64,000 nucleotides of DNA from an uncultured Pseudohongiella sp. GTDB lineage: Bacteria > Pseudomonadota > Gammaproteobacteria > Pseudomonadales > Pseudohongiellaceae. The position numbers and the translations under genes are program-made. The first letter of the stretch is position 1, and each line of letters begins with the position of its first letter. The notes beneath the pieces are model-generated. The model was given only the letters and a program-made list of their open reading frames with translations, did not search any database and was not told the DNA's origin. The stretch is taken from the NCBI GenBank assembly GCA_951812965.1, contig OX638341.1, positions 3,144,438 through 3,208,437 on the forward strand, in the 5' to 3' direction. Below, piece after piece: positions 1 through 8,098 of the stretch.

Positions 1-125
1 TCCTGCTCGGCGGCACTTACGAACGTAACGAATGGAGCCTCGAACCCGACCCGGAAGCAACCCGCCGCATCATCGACGGACATCGCGCCTTTTTCGAGGC
101 CATGCACGACCCCTGGGCCACCTGA
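1..125 (+). CDS. FAD-dependent D-amino-acid-oxidase-like oxidoreductase, C-terminal end only
   Basis: Only the last 40 codons are in the window, read in the frame starting at base 3 and stopping at TGA 123-125. The tail reads LLGGTYERNEWSLEPDPEA and then a helical stretch ending DPWAT. In DAO-family flavoenzymes (glycine/D-amino-acid oxidases) a conserved 'LGGT...W.L.PDP..' segment sits near the end of the FAD-binding fold, and this tail matches that arrangement. The substrate cannot be judged from so little sequence. The stop codon lies inside a short repeat that recurs beyond the neighbouring toxin-antitoxin pair, so the natural 3' end may have been altered by insertion of that module. The family call is moderate because only the tail is visible. 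Confidence 0.5.
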   Translation, partial: LLGGTYERNEWSLEPDPEATRRIIDGHRAFFEAMHDPWAT

Positions 126-134
126 AAAGTCAGA
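113..134. repeat. Imperfect direct repeat, left copy, bounding the parDE module
   Basis: CTGGGCCACCTGAAAAGTCA at 113-132 and onward to 134 recurs imperfectly at 883-905 (one inserted A and two substitutions). The two copies bracket the ParDE genes almost exactly; the toxin stop codon falls within the left copy. This may mark insertion of the module, or it may be chance similarity. Confidence 0.4.
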
Positions 135-492
135 TTATCGGCTCTGTCTGGACGTGGCGCACCACATCCATCGAATCATGCAGGAACCGGAGTACATCGA
201 TTGTGGGAGGTTGAACGTTTCCGAGACTCCGGTAAATCACCATGTGCCTGGCCTTTCTGCCCTTGCGAGCGACATGCAAAGTCATCATGTCCTCGGCGAT
301 ATCTTCGCGTCTTCGCGACCCCGCGACATTCGGCCCTTCCATGAGCGCTTCAAGCGCAAGAGTTAAAGTTTCCGCATAAATTCGTGCCTGGGCGGCCCCG
401 AAATTGTCGGCCGACCAGATGAGTATGTTCTTGTAATCAGCCTCCGCCGCGGCGGAAAGCCGGACGCGCCAGCGCTGTCTTGTTGCCGTCAC
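130..492 (-). CDS. parE: ParE/RelE-family toxin of a type II toxin-antitoxin system
   Basis: This 120-residue protein has the ParE pattern: LSAAAEADYKNILIWS near the N-terminus, a central helix rich in AETL..ALEAL, and a C-terminal beta segment (RHMVIYRSLG...IDVLRFLHD). ParE-fold toxins poison DNA gyrase, whereas RelE relatives cleave ribosome-bound mRNA. The length and N-terminal helix favour ParE, but the target is inferred. The start codon overlaps the end of the antitoxin gene by four bases (489-492), so the two are translationally coupled with the antitoxin first. No truncation is visible. Confidence 0.85.
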   Translation of the reverse strand: MTATRQRWRVRLSAAAEADYKNILIWSADNFGAAQARIYAETLTLALEALMEGPNVAGSRRREDIAEDMMTLHVARKGRKARHMVIYRSLGNVQPPTIDVLRFLHDSMDVVRHVQTEPII

Positions 493-776
493 GTACCGCT
501 GCCGTCCAGGACTTCACCGGATAAGGCGGACAGGCTTTCACGCAGGGATTCCCGCGAATCAAAGGTACGGTAATGTCCCGCTTCTATATCGGCGACGCCG
601 ATAATTGCGGCTTCGCGCATAGCCTTGAGACGGAGTTTCTCCTCGGTTTCTCTGCTTTCGACCAGTCTCAGGCCCTCGCGAACGACTTCACTGGCATTCT
701 GATACCGACCGGACTCGACCAGCCTCGACACCAGATCAGCCAGATGGTCGGACAACACCACATTTCGCGTCGGCAT
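489..776 (-). CDS. parD: ParD-family antitoxin (ribbon-helix-helix)
   Basis: This 95-residue protein begins MPTRNVVLSDHLADLV and continues with a ribbon-helix-helix followed by ASEVVREGLRLVE, the usual ParD signature. The C-terminal tail, rich in E, S and R, would bind the toxin. ParD neutralises ParE and represses its own promoter. It is encoded directly upstream of the toxin with a 4-bp overlap. A good ribosome site (AAGGAG on the minus strand, near 787-792) sits 9 bases before the ATG. A perfect palindrome immediately upstream covers the likely -10 box, which fits autorepression. Confidence 0.87.
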   Translation of the reverse strand: MPTRNVVLSDHLADLVSRLVESGRYQNASEVVREGLRLVESRETEEKLRLKAMREAAIIGVADIEAGHYRTFDSRESLRESLSALSGEVLDGSGT

Positions 777-801
777 AGTCTAAATCTCCTTACTTTCAAT
801 G

Positions 802-820
802 ATTGGCATTATATGCCAAT
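802..820 (-). promoter_or_regulatory. parDE promoter/operator palindrome
   Basis: ATTGGCAT at 802-809 and ATGCCAAT at 813-820 form a perfect 8-bp inverted repeat with a 3-bp spacer. On the minus strand its centre contains TATAAT (plus 808-813), a consensus -10 box 32 bases before the parD start codon. A ParD dimer bound here would block the promoter. The -35 element is weak (TTTCCA-like), which is common for self-repressed toxin-antitoxin promoters. Confidence 0.65.
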
Positions 821-882
821 AGTTCGTGATGGAAAACTACTTCCGCTTTTCGCTCGCCACCCCGGGCCGCAAGAGTTTCCAC

Positions 883-905
883 CTGGGCCGCCTGAAAAAG
901 TTAGA
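883..905. repeat. Imperfect direct repeat, right copy, bounding the parDE module
   Basis: CTGGGCCGCCTGAAAAAGTT at 883-902 and onward matches 113-134. It lies upstream of the antitoxin promoter. See the left copy for the interpretation. Confidence 0.4.
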
Positions 906-964
906 CTTTTCAGCCGCTTCCCATTACTCTTTTCCGTTGATCAAACAAGCCAGCGAGAAACGCC

Positions 965-2320
965 ATGACACTCAAGATCGCCAGGTATTTCTGTCTCGCC
1001 GCCCTGCCGGCCTTCGCTTTCAGCGCCGCGGCACAGGACGCTCCCACTTTCTATCAGGACGCATTGCCCGTATTTCAGAAGAATTGCGTTGCCTGCCATC
1101 AGCCGGAAGGCCCAAGCGTAGGCGGAATTTATGCTCCGATGTCGCTGATGGACTACGAGGCGGCAAGGCTTTGGGCGCCGCTCATCAGGAACGCGCTGGA
1201 AACCGGCTATATGCCGCCCTGGGGCGCCCACGAGCGTCATCGCGGCGAGTTCAAGGGCGAACGATACATCGACAAGGGCGAGAAGGATCTGCTGATTTCC
1301 TGGGTTGACGGCGGCGCGCTCGAAGGCGACCCGAACAAGGCCGCCAACAGCGAAGGCCTGGTTGCTTCCAGCGCCGGCACGACCTTGCCGGAATCCGGCT
1401 GGTGGATCGGCGATCCTGATCTGGTCGTAGCTTTCGACGAACCCGTCTACGTGCCCGACGAGGTGGAAGACTGGCAACCCACCGTACAGATGAAGTACGA
1501 GGAAGGCGCGCATCAGGAGCCGCGCTGGGTGTCCATGGCCGAACTCAAGCCCGGCGGACCCTGGGTGCATCACATCGTGTCCAGCCATATGGGCGTGGGC
1601 GTTCCCGGCCGCGGGCCGTTCACCTATCCCGAGGGCTGGGGCGTTCTGCTTCCAGATGACCCGTTCATCACCGTGAACATGCACTACCACAAGGATCCCG
1701 TGGAAGGCTCGGCAGTCCATGACGATACCCAGGCGGCATTTAAATTCTACGAAGACGGCGCGGTGATCGACCATGTGGTAGAAACCAACCTGCTGCCGCA
1801 CCGCGACTGGACCATTCCCGCCGGCGACCCCGATTTTGAGGTGAACAACACTTTTGAAGTCGAGGAAGACATCTATCTGCTCTCCATGGGCCCGCACATG
1901 CACTATCGCGGCAAAGCCATGCGCTATGAGCTGGAATATCCCGACGGCGAAATGGAAACCCTGCTCTGGGTGCCGAACTACGATTTCAATTGGCAGTTTC
2001 TATATGAGTACGAGGAGCCCCGGTTCATTCCGGCTGGCTCGACCTTGCACATGTCCTGGTGGTTCAACAACTCAGAAAGCAACCGTTTCAACCCCGACCC
2101 GAGAGCGGAAGTGGTTTACGGGCCGGCCACCACAGATGAAATGGCCAATGCGCGCATCTATTACGCGCCGGTCAAGCAGCGCGGCATCGTAGTCGGCCGC
2201 GACCTGCCCCAGGACGTACTTGAGACCGCGCAAGCAGCGGAGCAGTTGCGCCGCGAGCGAACCGAGTTGCTCGACCAGAGCGCGGACGACTTTTCCTGGT
2301 TGACAGAGGACAGTCAATAG
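965..2320 (+). CDS. Exported c-type cytochrome fused to a copper type II monooxygenase-like domain
   Basis: This 451-residue protein has a signal peptide ending near SAAAQD. A single haem-binding CVACH motif (residues 41-45) sits in a short cytochrome c domain. The rest resembles the two-domain copper monooxygenase fold (PHM/DBH type): WVHHIVSSHMG around 201, VNMHYHKD around 238, MGPHMHYRGK around 310, and a Met site in LHMSWWFNNS around 360. These His and Met positions match the type that binds two copper sites. In the family such enzymes hydroxylate substrates using ascorbate or another electron donor; here the fused haem could deliver electrons. The substrate is unknown. The ribosome site before the ATG is weak. 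The next gene starts 90 bases downstream on the same strand. Confidence 0.65.
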   Translation: MTLKIARYFCLAALPAFAFSAAAQDAPTFYQDALPVFQKNCVACHQPEGPSVGGIYAPMSLMDYEAARLWAPLIRNALETGYMPPWGAHERHRGEFKGERYIDKGEKDLLISWVDGGALEGDPNKAANSEGLVASSAGTTLPESGWWIGDPDLVVAFDEPVYVPDEVEDWQPTVQMKYEEGAHQEPRWVSMAELKPGGPWVHHIVSSHMGVGVPGRGPFTYPEGWGVLLPDDPFITVNMHYHKDPVEGSAVHDDTQAAFKFYEDGAVIDHVVETNLLPHRDWTIPAGDPDFEVNNTFEVEEDIYLLSMGPHMHYRGKAMRYELEYPDGEMETLLWVPNYDFNWQFLYEYEEPRFIPAGSTLHMSWWFNNSESNRFNPDPRAEVVYGPATTDEMANARIYYAPVKQRGIVVGRDLPQDVLETAQAAEQLRRERTELLDQSADDFSWLTEDSQ

Positions 2321-2348
2321 GGAGTCTTTCGGCAACGGTCAATTCGCG

Positions 2349-2386
2349 GAGATTCTGCGCGAAGCGAAGCGGAGTCGCAGAATCTC
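2349..2386. repeat. Intergenic hairpin
   Basis: GAGATTCTGCG (2349-2359) pairs perfectly with CGCAGAATCTC (2376-2386) across a 16-base loop, between two same-strand genes. There is no T-run, so it is not a classical intrinsic terminator. It may be an mRNA-stabilising or partial termination structure. Confidence 0.5.
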
Positions 2387-2410
2387 GCCGAAAGGCGGAG
2401 GAGGCAGAAA

Positions 2411-3406
2411 ATGAAGACTGATCTGTGGAAACTGACAGCGGCGGCCTGCCTTGTGAGCATCGCCAGCGGCGCCCTGTTTGCCCAATCGGACGACGGCTGG
2501 GTCATGGGCCGCACCCCCGACGGCCAGCCCGACCTGCAAGGCGTTTGGACCAATGACACGATAACGCCGATAGAGCGCCCGGCTTCATTGGCTGACCGCG
2601 ATTTCCTCACTCCCGAAGAGATCGAGGCCATGGAGACCGGCATCGCCCAGCGCAGGACCGATGCAGACAATAACATCGTGGTACGGGCCGGCGGCAACGT
2701 CGGCGGCTACAACCAGATCTGGCTCGATTCCGGCGATACCGTGCTTTCCACAGGTCAGACCTCGATGATCGTCGACCCGCCCAACGGCCGTGCGCCGATC
2801 ATCGAAAGCGCCCTGGCCGAGCGCGACTTCTATTTTGCCAACGTCGAGAACGATTACGTCTACCACACCGTCTGGGATCGCTGCATCACCCGCGGCGTTC
2901 CCGGCTCGATGCTCCCTGCGGGCTACAACAACGCCTATCGCATCATTCAGACGCCGGACACGATCACCATCGTCTACGAGATGATTCACGACGTGCGCGT
3001 CATTCCCCTGAGCAAGACCGAACACATCGACCCCAAGGTCCGGCTGTGGATGGGTGACTCGGTGGCGCACTGGGAAGGCGAAACCCTGGTGATCGAGACG
3101 AAAAACTTCAACGATCGCGGCATGATCGCCAACAGCAGCGCCGGCGGCCGCCTCAAGGGTGTGCCGGCATCGGAACATTTGCATGTGGTCGAGCGTTTCA
3201 CCCGCGTCAGCGAAGGAACGATCATCTGGGAAGCAACCATGACCGACCCGGAAGCCTTTTCCTCGCCGGTAACGATCTCTATGCCGCTGACGCTGGAAAA
3301 CGACTACCAGATGTACGAATACGCCTGCCACGAAGGCAATTACGCGATTCCCAACATCCTCAGCGCCGGCCGCGCCCGCGAGCGCATGCAGGCCAGCAAT
3401 GATTGA
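2411..3406 (+). CDS. Exported protein of unknown function ('TPDGQPDLQGVW' type)
   Basis: This 331-residue protein has a signal peptide ending ...SGALFAQSD. The mature start carries GRTPDGQPDLQGVWTN, a motif I recognise from an abundant group of uncharacterised secreted proteins in environmental proteobacteria and acidobacteria, often found near cytochromes or oxidoreductases. Later conserved-looking segments are DRCITRGVPGSMLPAGYNN and LWMGDSVAHWEGETLVIE, typical of a beta-rich, lipocalin-like fold. No catalytic motif is evident. The ATG follows a GGAGGAGG-like ribosome site (about 2397-2403). The gene ends one base short of the convergent NosR-like gene. The function is not known. Confidence 0.7.
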   Translation: MKTDLWKLTAAACLVSIASGALFAQSDDGWVMGRTPDGQPDLQGVWTNDTITPIERPASLADRDFLTPEEIEAMETGIAQRRTDADNNIVVRAGGNVGGYNQIWLDSGDTVLSTGQTSMIVDPPNGRAPIIESALAERDFYFANVENDYVYHTVWDRCITRGVPGSMLPAGYNNAYRIIQTPDTITIVYEMIHDVRVIPLSKTEHIDPKVRLWMGDSVAHWEGETLVIETKNFNDRGMIANSSAGGRLKGVPASEHLHVVERFTRVSEGTIIWEATMTDPEAFSSPVTISMPLTLENDYQMYEYACHEGNYAIPNILSAGRARERMQASND

Positions 3407-3407
3407 C

Positions 3408-5408
3408 CTAATCGGTCGCGATCAGTTCCGGATGCTTGATCCTTGAGCGGACTTCTTCCACCGGGTGCTTGCACACGCCGGCCTGGCGGATGAGTTTGCT
3501 TTCGCAGTCGTCGCAACGCACGCATTCCTTGAAATCGATCTTCGGACCGTGGATGGCGCCGGTCGGGCAGGAATGCTCGCAGACCTTGCAATAGACACAT
3601 TGCCGCACGCGCTTGATGCGAAAGGGTGAGATCATCGAGACGACGCCGAGGGCGGCGCCCAGCGGACATGCGTAGCGGCAATAGAAGCGGCTGATGAAGA
3701 CGGAAGCCGCCAGGAAAGCGATCAGGATCACCCAGAGCCAGACCGACTGGCTGAAATAGAAGATTGTGCCGAAAGGCTCGAAGTACTGGAACAGGCTCAG
3801 GTCGGCCCAGGCCACCGCCATCAGCAACAGAAAGCCCAATACACCGTACTTGATGTAAATCGCCGCATTGTGGATGGCGCGCGGCAGTTCCTTCTGGAAA
3901 TGCCGGGGCAGGAAGCGGCTGATGAAATCCTGCAAGGCGCCGAAGGGGCAGAGCGAGGAACAGAACACTCGGCCCCAGAACAGCGTCGTCGCCACGGTGA
4001 AAACGACGATGATCAAGGTGGGCAGGTCGGTGAGGAACATCGACGGGCCCTGCTTGACGACATTGGTGATGTGGGAAACCGACAGAAAGCCGCCGTCGAT
4101 CCAGCCAAGATAAACCAGCGTGAAGGCGAGCGTGGTCCAGCGCAGGGTCGAATTCTTGGTGGCGAAACTGATGCTGACCAGGGCGAGCAGGAAGAGCAAG
4201 GCGCCGGTCTGCATCGGCGGCGCGGTCTCTATCAGATAGGCAATCCGGCTCGTGTCCGTGGTCAGGGCGATGTTGTCTTCGTCGAAAACGCTGAACTCCG
4301 GCGGCAGTTCCGTGCCCTGTGCCAGCGCCAGCGGTAATGAAGGGACCTGGTATTCGAGGCTTGCAATGTAGCCGAATTGGGCCAACTGGTCGCTGAGATC
4401 GTAGTGCACGGAAAACGGCTGGGTAATGTCGATGCGGTCGTCAAGCACCATGGCGCCGGCAAAACGCACTCTGCCCGCGATCTTGCCGTTATCGGCGCTG
4501 CCGACGTAAACGAAGCGCCGCCGTTCGAGCCGAATGAACTCGCCGTTCTGTTCTACCGCTAGCCGCTCCTGCCGGAACGGCATGCTCGAATCTCCGTCGA
4601 TGCCCACCAAAACGAGATTGCCGTCGTTCACCCGGGCACTGGCTTCACGTTCGGCGCGGGAGTAATCGTCGGCGCCGACGAGCAGTTCGCCGAGCCCGTC
4701 GTGAGCCATGAAGGCGACTTCGAGACGCAGTATCGTGCCATCGGCCATTTCCACGTCGAGTTCACGCACCAGGCCGTCGGCCTTGAAGTCATCCCAGGAC
4801 TTGCCTTCAAGGAACTGCAACGCGCGGCCGTCGGCGTTCGTGGATCGCACGAAATCGGTATTGGGCAGATGTTCCAGGGCTACCCTGCGCGCGGCGTTGC
4901 GAATGCCACGGGCCACCGCCCAGGCGGTGATCGTGGCGCGGGATATGCCGTCGACGTCCCTGCCGACACGGAATCCTTCGCCGATGTCCTTGCCCGAGAA
5001 TTGCCCGGGAAAGCCTTCGGTGTGGATGAAATCGCCGCGTATTGCCTTGTAGGACTCGGTGTAGTGGACGATTTCCAGGCCGGTGACCACGCCTTCCGCG
5101 TCCATGCCGACAAGCATGTCTATTGGTGCACTGTAGCCGATTTCCTCAGGCGGCAGATCCGGCGTGAAAAACACGTAACCGGCTGGTTCGGCCTCGGGCT
5201 CGGAACCCGCATAACCCGCATAGATAGGCAGGGAACTTTCCGCCGGCGCGAAAGTGTCCGCGGCCGGAAGCACCCGGCGCAGCAGTTCGTCATCGATCTC
5301 ATCGATGCTGTTCGGCTGAGCCTGGGCGCCCGGTGCAAAAACCAGCAACATGGCGAAAATCGGCAGCACGGCGGCGCACAGGATTCGCCTGCGCCACACC
5401 GCGCTCAT
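3408..5408 (-). CDS. NosR/NirI-family membrane flavo-polyferredoxin
   Basis: This 666-residue protein contains, in order, a signal peptide (to about residue 31), a periplasmic FMN-binding domain with DGISRATITA near 154-163, several membrane helices between about 405 and 600, two CxxxCP motifs facing the cytoplasm (CSSLCPFGAL near 484, CRYACPLGAA near 578), and a ferredoxin tail with CVYCKVCEHSCP and CVRCDDCE. The threonine in the FMN motif is the usual covalent flavin attachment site. The family (NosR, NirI) moves electrons across the membrane to periplasmic reductases such as N2O reductase. No nosZ, nosD or nirS is in this window, so the partner is unknown. It overlaps the upstream gene by four bases. 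Confidence 0.85.
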   Translation of the reverse strand: MSAVWRRRILCAAVLPIFAMLLVFAPGAQAQPNSIDEIDDELLRRVLPAADTFAPAESSLPIYAGYAGSEPEAEPAGYVFFTPDLPPEEIGYSAPIDMLVGMDAEGVVTGLEIVHYTESYKAIRGDFIHTEGFPGQFSGKDIGEGFRVGRDVDGISRATITAWAVARGIRNAARRVALEHLPNTDFVRSTNADGRALQFLEGKSWDDFKADGLVRELDVEMADGTILRLEVAFMAHDGLGELLVGADDYSRAEREASARVNDGNLVLVGIDGDSSMPFRQERLAVEQNGEFIRLERRRFVYVGSADNGKIAGRVRFAGAMVLDDRIDITQPFSVHYDLSDQLAQFGYIASLEYQVPSLPLALAQGTELPPEFSVFDEDNIALTTDTSRIAYLIETAPPMQTGALLFLLALVSISFATKNSTLRWTTLAFTLVYLGWIDGGFLSVSHITNVVKQGPSMFLTDLPTLIIVVFTVATTLFWGRVFCSSLCPFGALQDFISRFLPRHFQKELPRAIHNAAIYIKYGVLGFLLLMAVAWADLSLFQYFEPFGTIFYFSQSVWLWVILIAFLAASVFISRFYCRYACPLGAALGVVSMISPFRIKRVRQCVYCKVCEHSCPTGAIHGPKIDFKECVRCDDCESKLIRQAGVCKHPVEEVRSRIKHPELIATD

Positions 5409-6544
5409 GCAGCAAGTCCCTCGCGGGTCTCCTCGATCAGCGCATCTACGACGGCAATCAATGACTCCTCTTCGCTGTCGCCTTCGAGCCGCCGCAACCT
5501 GTACAGATCGATCTGGCGGTCGGCGCTGGAGCCGCGACGGATGATTTCATGGACGTACTTCAGTTCGGCTTCGCAATCGAGCGCCGCGGCGTCTTCGGCG
5601 AGTTCTCCCGTCAGCCATTCGGCGATGTCGCCGATATCCTGGCGATCCTTGCCCAGCGGCGAGCCCAATACCGCGAACACGCCATAGCGCTGGGCCAACC
5701 AGCGGTTTTCGGCGATGATTTCGGTGGGCGGCTCCGGCGGAAGCAAGTCCTTGTTGCGCAGCAGCCAGCGCACCAGGCACGCGTACAGCGCGACCAGGGT
5801 CATGGTTTCCTCGATGCGGGTGCCCATATCGCATATGCGCATTTCGACCGTGGGATATTTCTGCGACGGACGGATGTCCCACCAGAGTTCGCTGCCGTCA
5901 CGCACGAAATCCATTTTTCTGTAATCTTCAAGCAATTTGTCGTACTCGGCCTGTGAATAAAGCGGACCCGGCACGCTCGTGCGCGGCAAGGCGCCCAGCA
6001 GGTTCAGCCGGTAGGACTTGAAGCCCGTCATGCGCCCTTCGGTGAACGGCGACGATGTGGACAGCGCATGCAGCAGCGGCAGGTAGCGGCGCACTGCGGT
6101 CATCACGCGGATACGGTCGTCGGCGTCGCCGAATCCGGCGTGGACGTGCAAGCCGCCGTTCACGGAGCGACGCATGCTTTCCTGGAAGATCACCGCGAAA
6201 TGCCGGTAGCGGTCCCCTTCCGTCGGCATCTGCTCGTCCCAACGCCCAAAAGGATGTGTGGATGCGGCAATCACTCTCGCGCCATACTGCGCGGCCGCTT
6301 CCGCCACCAGTCTGCGCGTCTCGTGCAGTGCCTGCCGAACTTCACCAACCGAGTTGCACACTCTCGTGTTGGCTTCGATCTGTGAGCGGAGGAATTCGTG
6401 AACCACAGAGTGCGGGCCCGCATTGCATGTGCAAAACTCGAAGATTTCCGGCGCCGGGTCCGCCAAAAGATCGCGGCTGTCGGCATCCACCAGAAAAAAC
6501 TCTTCCTCGACGCCTAGCGTAATCGCCAGTTTATCCATGTCCAT
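5405..6544 (-). CDS. Carboxylate-amine ligase, YbdK/GCS2 family
   Basis: This 379-residue protein starts LAITLGVEEEFFLVD, the conserved opening of the glutamate-cysteine ligase type 2 (YbdK) family. NGGLHVHAGFGD, RMTGFKSYRLN and PTVEMRICDMGT are further family segments around the ATP and metal site. Members form a peptide-like bond between a carboxylate and an amine with ATP; E. coli YbdK has weak glutamate-cysteine ligase activity, and the real substrate is often unknown. Full length for the family. Its end overlaps the NosR-like gene start by 4 bp, so the two are probably co-transcribed, and the symporter gene upstream is only 17 bp away, which suggests a three-gene operon. Confidence 0.85.
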   Translation of the reverse strand: MDMDKLAITLGVEEEFFLVDADSRDLLADPAPEIFEFCTCNAGPHSVVHEFLRSQIEANTRVCNSVGEVRQALHETRRLVAEAAAQYGARVIAASTHPFGRWDEQMPTEGDRYRHFAVIFQESMRRSVNGGLHVHAGFGDADDRIRVMTAVRRYLPLLHALSTSSPFTEGRMTGFKSYRLNLLGALPRTSVPGPLYSQAEYDKLLEDYRKMDFVRDGSELWWDIRPSQKYPTVEMRICDMGTRIEETMTLVALYACLVRWLLRNKDLLPPEPPTEIIAENRWLAQRYGVFAVLGSPLGKDRQDIGDIAEWLTGELAEDAAALDCEAELKYVHEIIRRGSSADRQIDLYRLRRLEGDSEEESLIAVVDALIEETREGLAA

Positions 6545-6561
6545 TCCTCAGTAATGCCGGA

Positions 6562-7851
6562 TCAGGCCGGAGCCGGAGCTTGCAGTATTCCTGTTTCCTT
6601 TTCGGACTTGCCGATCACCACGGCGCCGCAGGAATCCGAGAAGATGTTGATCGAAGTCCTGAACATGTCGAGTACACGGTCCGTCACCAGCAACAGCCCG
6701 ATCGCCTCGATAGGCAGGCCGATGGCGGTCAGAATTACGGCGATCGCCACCAGGCTGGCAGCGGGAATGCCGGCGACGCCGATCGAGGTCAGCAACGCAA
6801 TCAGCACCACGGTGAACTGTGTGCCGAATGTCATGTCGAGCCCGTAGGCCTGGGCGATGAAGATCGCCGCGACGCATTCATACAGCGCCGTGCCGTCCAT
6901 GTTGATGGTGGCGCCGAGTGGCAGACAAAAACTCGTCACACGATCTGAAACCCCCGCATTTTCCTTGGTGCACCGTATGGTCAGCGGCAGGGTAGCCGAA
7001 GACGAGGCCGAAGAGAATGCCGTCAGAATCGCCGGCGCCATCGCCTGGAAATGAAGAAAGGGATTCACCTTCGCCAGGTATTTCAGCATCAACGGTAAGG
7101 TAACGAAAACGTGGAAGGACAGCGCAGCCACTACGGTAATGAAGAACTTGAGCAGCGGCTCGAAGGCGCCGAAACCGGTCGAGGCCACGGTTTCCGCCAC
7201 CAGGCCGAATACGCCGATGGGCGCAAAACTCATGATCCACATGGTGATCTTCATCATGGTTTCGAAAACGCCGGTCCAGAAGCTGAGCATGGTTTCCCTG
7301 GGGCCTTCCGGAATGCGCGACATGAAGAATCCGAACACCAGGCTGAAGAAAATCAGCCCGAGCATTTCGCCCTGCGCCGCCGCATTGACGATATTGGTCG
7401 GCACCATGCGCAGGAAGATGTTGACGATATCGCTGCCGCCGCGGCCTTCGACGGCGGCCACGGCCGAGGCCAGTTCGCCGCTGTCGACGGTCAGGTTGAG
7501 TGCGTCGCCGGCTGGCTCGCCGTTGAGAATTCCCGGCGACATCAGGTTGACGAAGAACAGTCCCACCAGGATCGCCAAAGTGCTCGTTGTGGCATAGTAA
7601 AGAACGGTCTTGCCGCCCAGCCGACCCAGGTCCGAACCGCTGCCCAGCTTGGCGATGCTGACGATGATCGACGACATGATCAGCGGCACGATGATCATGC
7701 GCAGGGCGTTGAGAAACAAGGTGCCGAGGAAGTCGTAAATTCCGTAGAACGAAATTCCGAACAGGGCCATGTCGGTGCCGGTTATTGAACCCAGCACCAA
7801 CGCGGCCACAATGGCAATCAGGATCTGCCAGTGAAGTTGCAACTTGCCCAT
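6562..7851 (-). CDS. Dicarboxylate/amino acid:cation symporter (DAACS, SDF family)
   Basis: This 429-residue integral membrane protein has eight or so hydrophobic helices and the two re-entrant loops of the GltP/DctA family. The loops appear as a serine-rich stretch AFSSASSSATLPLTIRC and the LPLGATINMDGTALYE motif, which binds cation and substrate. It would import C4-dicarboxylates or acidic or neutral amino acids with Na+ or H+; the specificity is not readable. The ATG is preceded by AAAGGAG with suitable spacing. It heads a probable operon with the YbdK-type ligase and the NosR-like protein. Confidence 0.9.
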   Translation of the reverse strand: MGKLQLHWQILIAIVAALVLGSITGTDMALFGISFYGIYDFLGTLFLNALRMIIVPLIMSSIIVSIAKLGSGSDLGRLGGKTVLYYATTSTLAILVGLFFVNLMSPGILNGEPAGDALNLTVDSGELASAVAAVEGRGGSDIVNIFLRMVPTNIVNAAAQGEMLGLIFFSLVFGFFMSRIPEGPRETMLSFWTGVFETMMKITMWIMSFAPIGVFGLVAETVASTGFGAFEPLLKFFITVVAALSFHVFVTLPLMLKYLAKVNPFLHFQAMAPAILTAFSSASSSATLPLTIRCTKENAGVSDRVTSFCLPLGATINMDGTALYECVAAIFIAQAYGLDMTFGTQFTVVLIALLTSIGVAGIPAASLVAIAVILTAIGLPIEAIGLLLVTDRVLDMFRTSINIFSDSCGAVVIGKSEKETGILQAPAPA

Positions 7852-7965
7852 TCTTTTCTCCTTTCCGTGAACCGGCGGCGCATCCCGCCATTCGCCGCAA
7901 CGTTGCTCGTCCCGGCAGACTCAGCCGATGATACTTGAGACCCGGAGTCATGCACACCCCCGGCC

Positions 7966-7989
7966 GGGCGAGGCATGCCTCGCCCCTAC
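7966..7989. repeat. REP-like palindrome (inverse orientation)
   Basis: GGGCGAGGCATGCCTCGCCC is a perfect 20-bp palindrome followed by CTAC. The same family, always bordered by GTAG or CTAC, recurs at 8075, 11123, 11204, 29350 and, degenerate, 38851. Confidence 0.8.
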
Positions 7990-8074
7990 GCATGAACCGT
8001 CGCAGAGTGGGCCACCCGCATCAGCACGCAGGCATACCTCGCTCCTGCACATAAATCACTGCAAGAGCGAACCT

Positions 8075-8098
8075 GTAGGGGCGACGCATGCGTCGCCC
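8075..8098. repeat. REP-like palindrome (direct orientation)
   Basis: GTAG followed by GGGCGACGCATGCGTCGCCC, a perfect 20-bp palindrome. Together with the copy at 7966 it forms an inverted pair, like the paired arrangement of REP/BIME elements. Confidence 0.8.

Noticed and set aside
941..1903. 320-codon minus-strand frame opposite the cytochrome/monooxygenase gene
   Set aside because: The sense strand carries the haem motif, signal peptide and copper-ligand motifs; the antisense frame is a GC-rich reflection.
4701..5687. 328-codon plus-strand frame opposite the NosR-like gene
   Set aside because: It spans two overlapping minus-strand genes with clear motifs and has no domain of its own.
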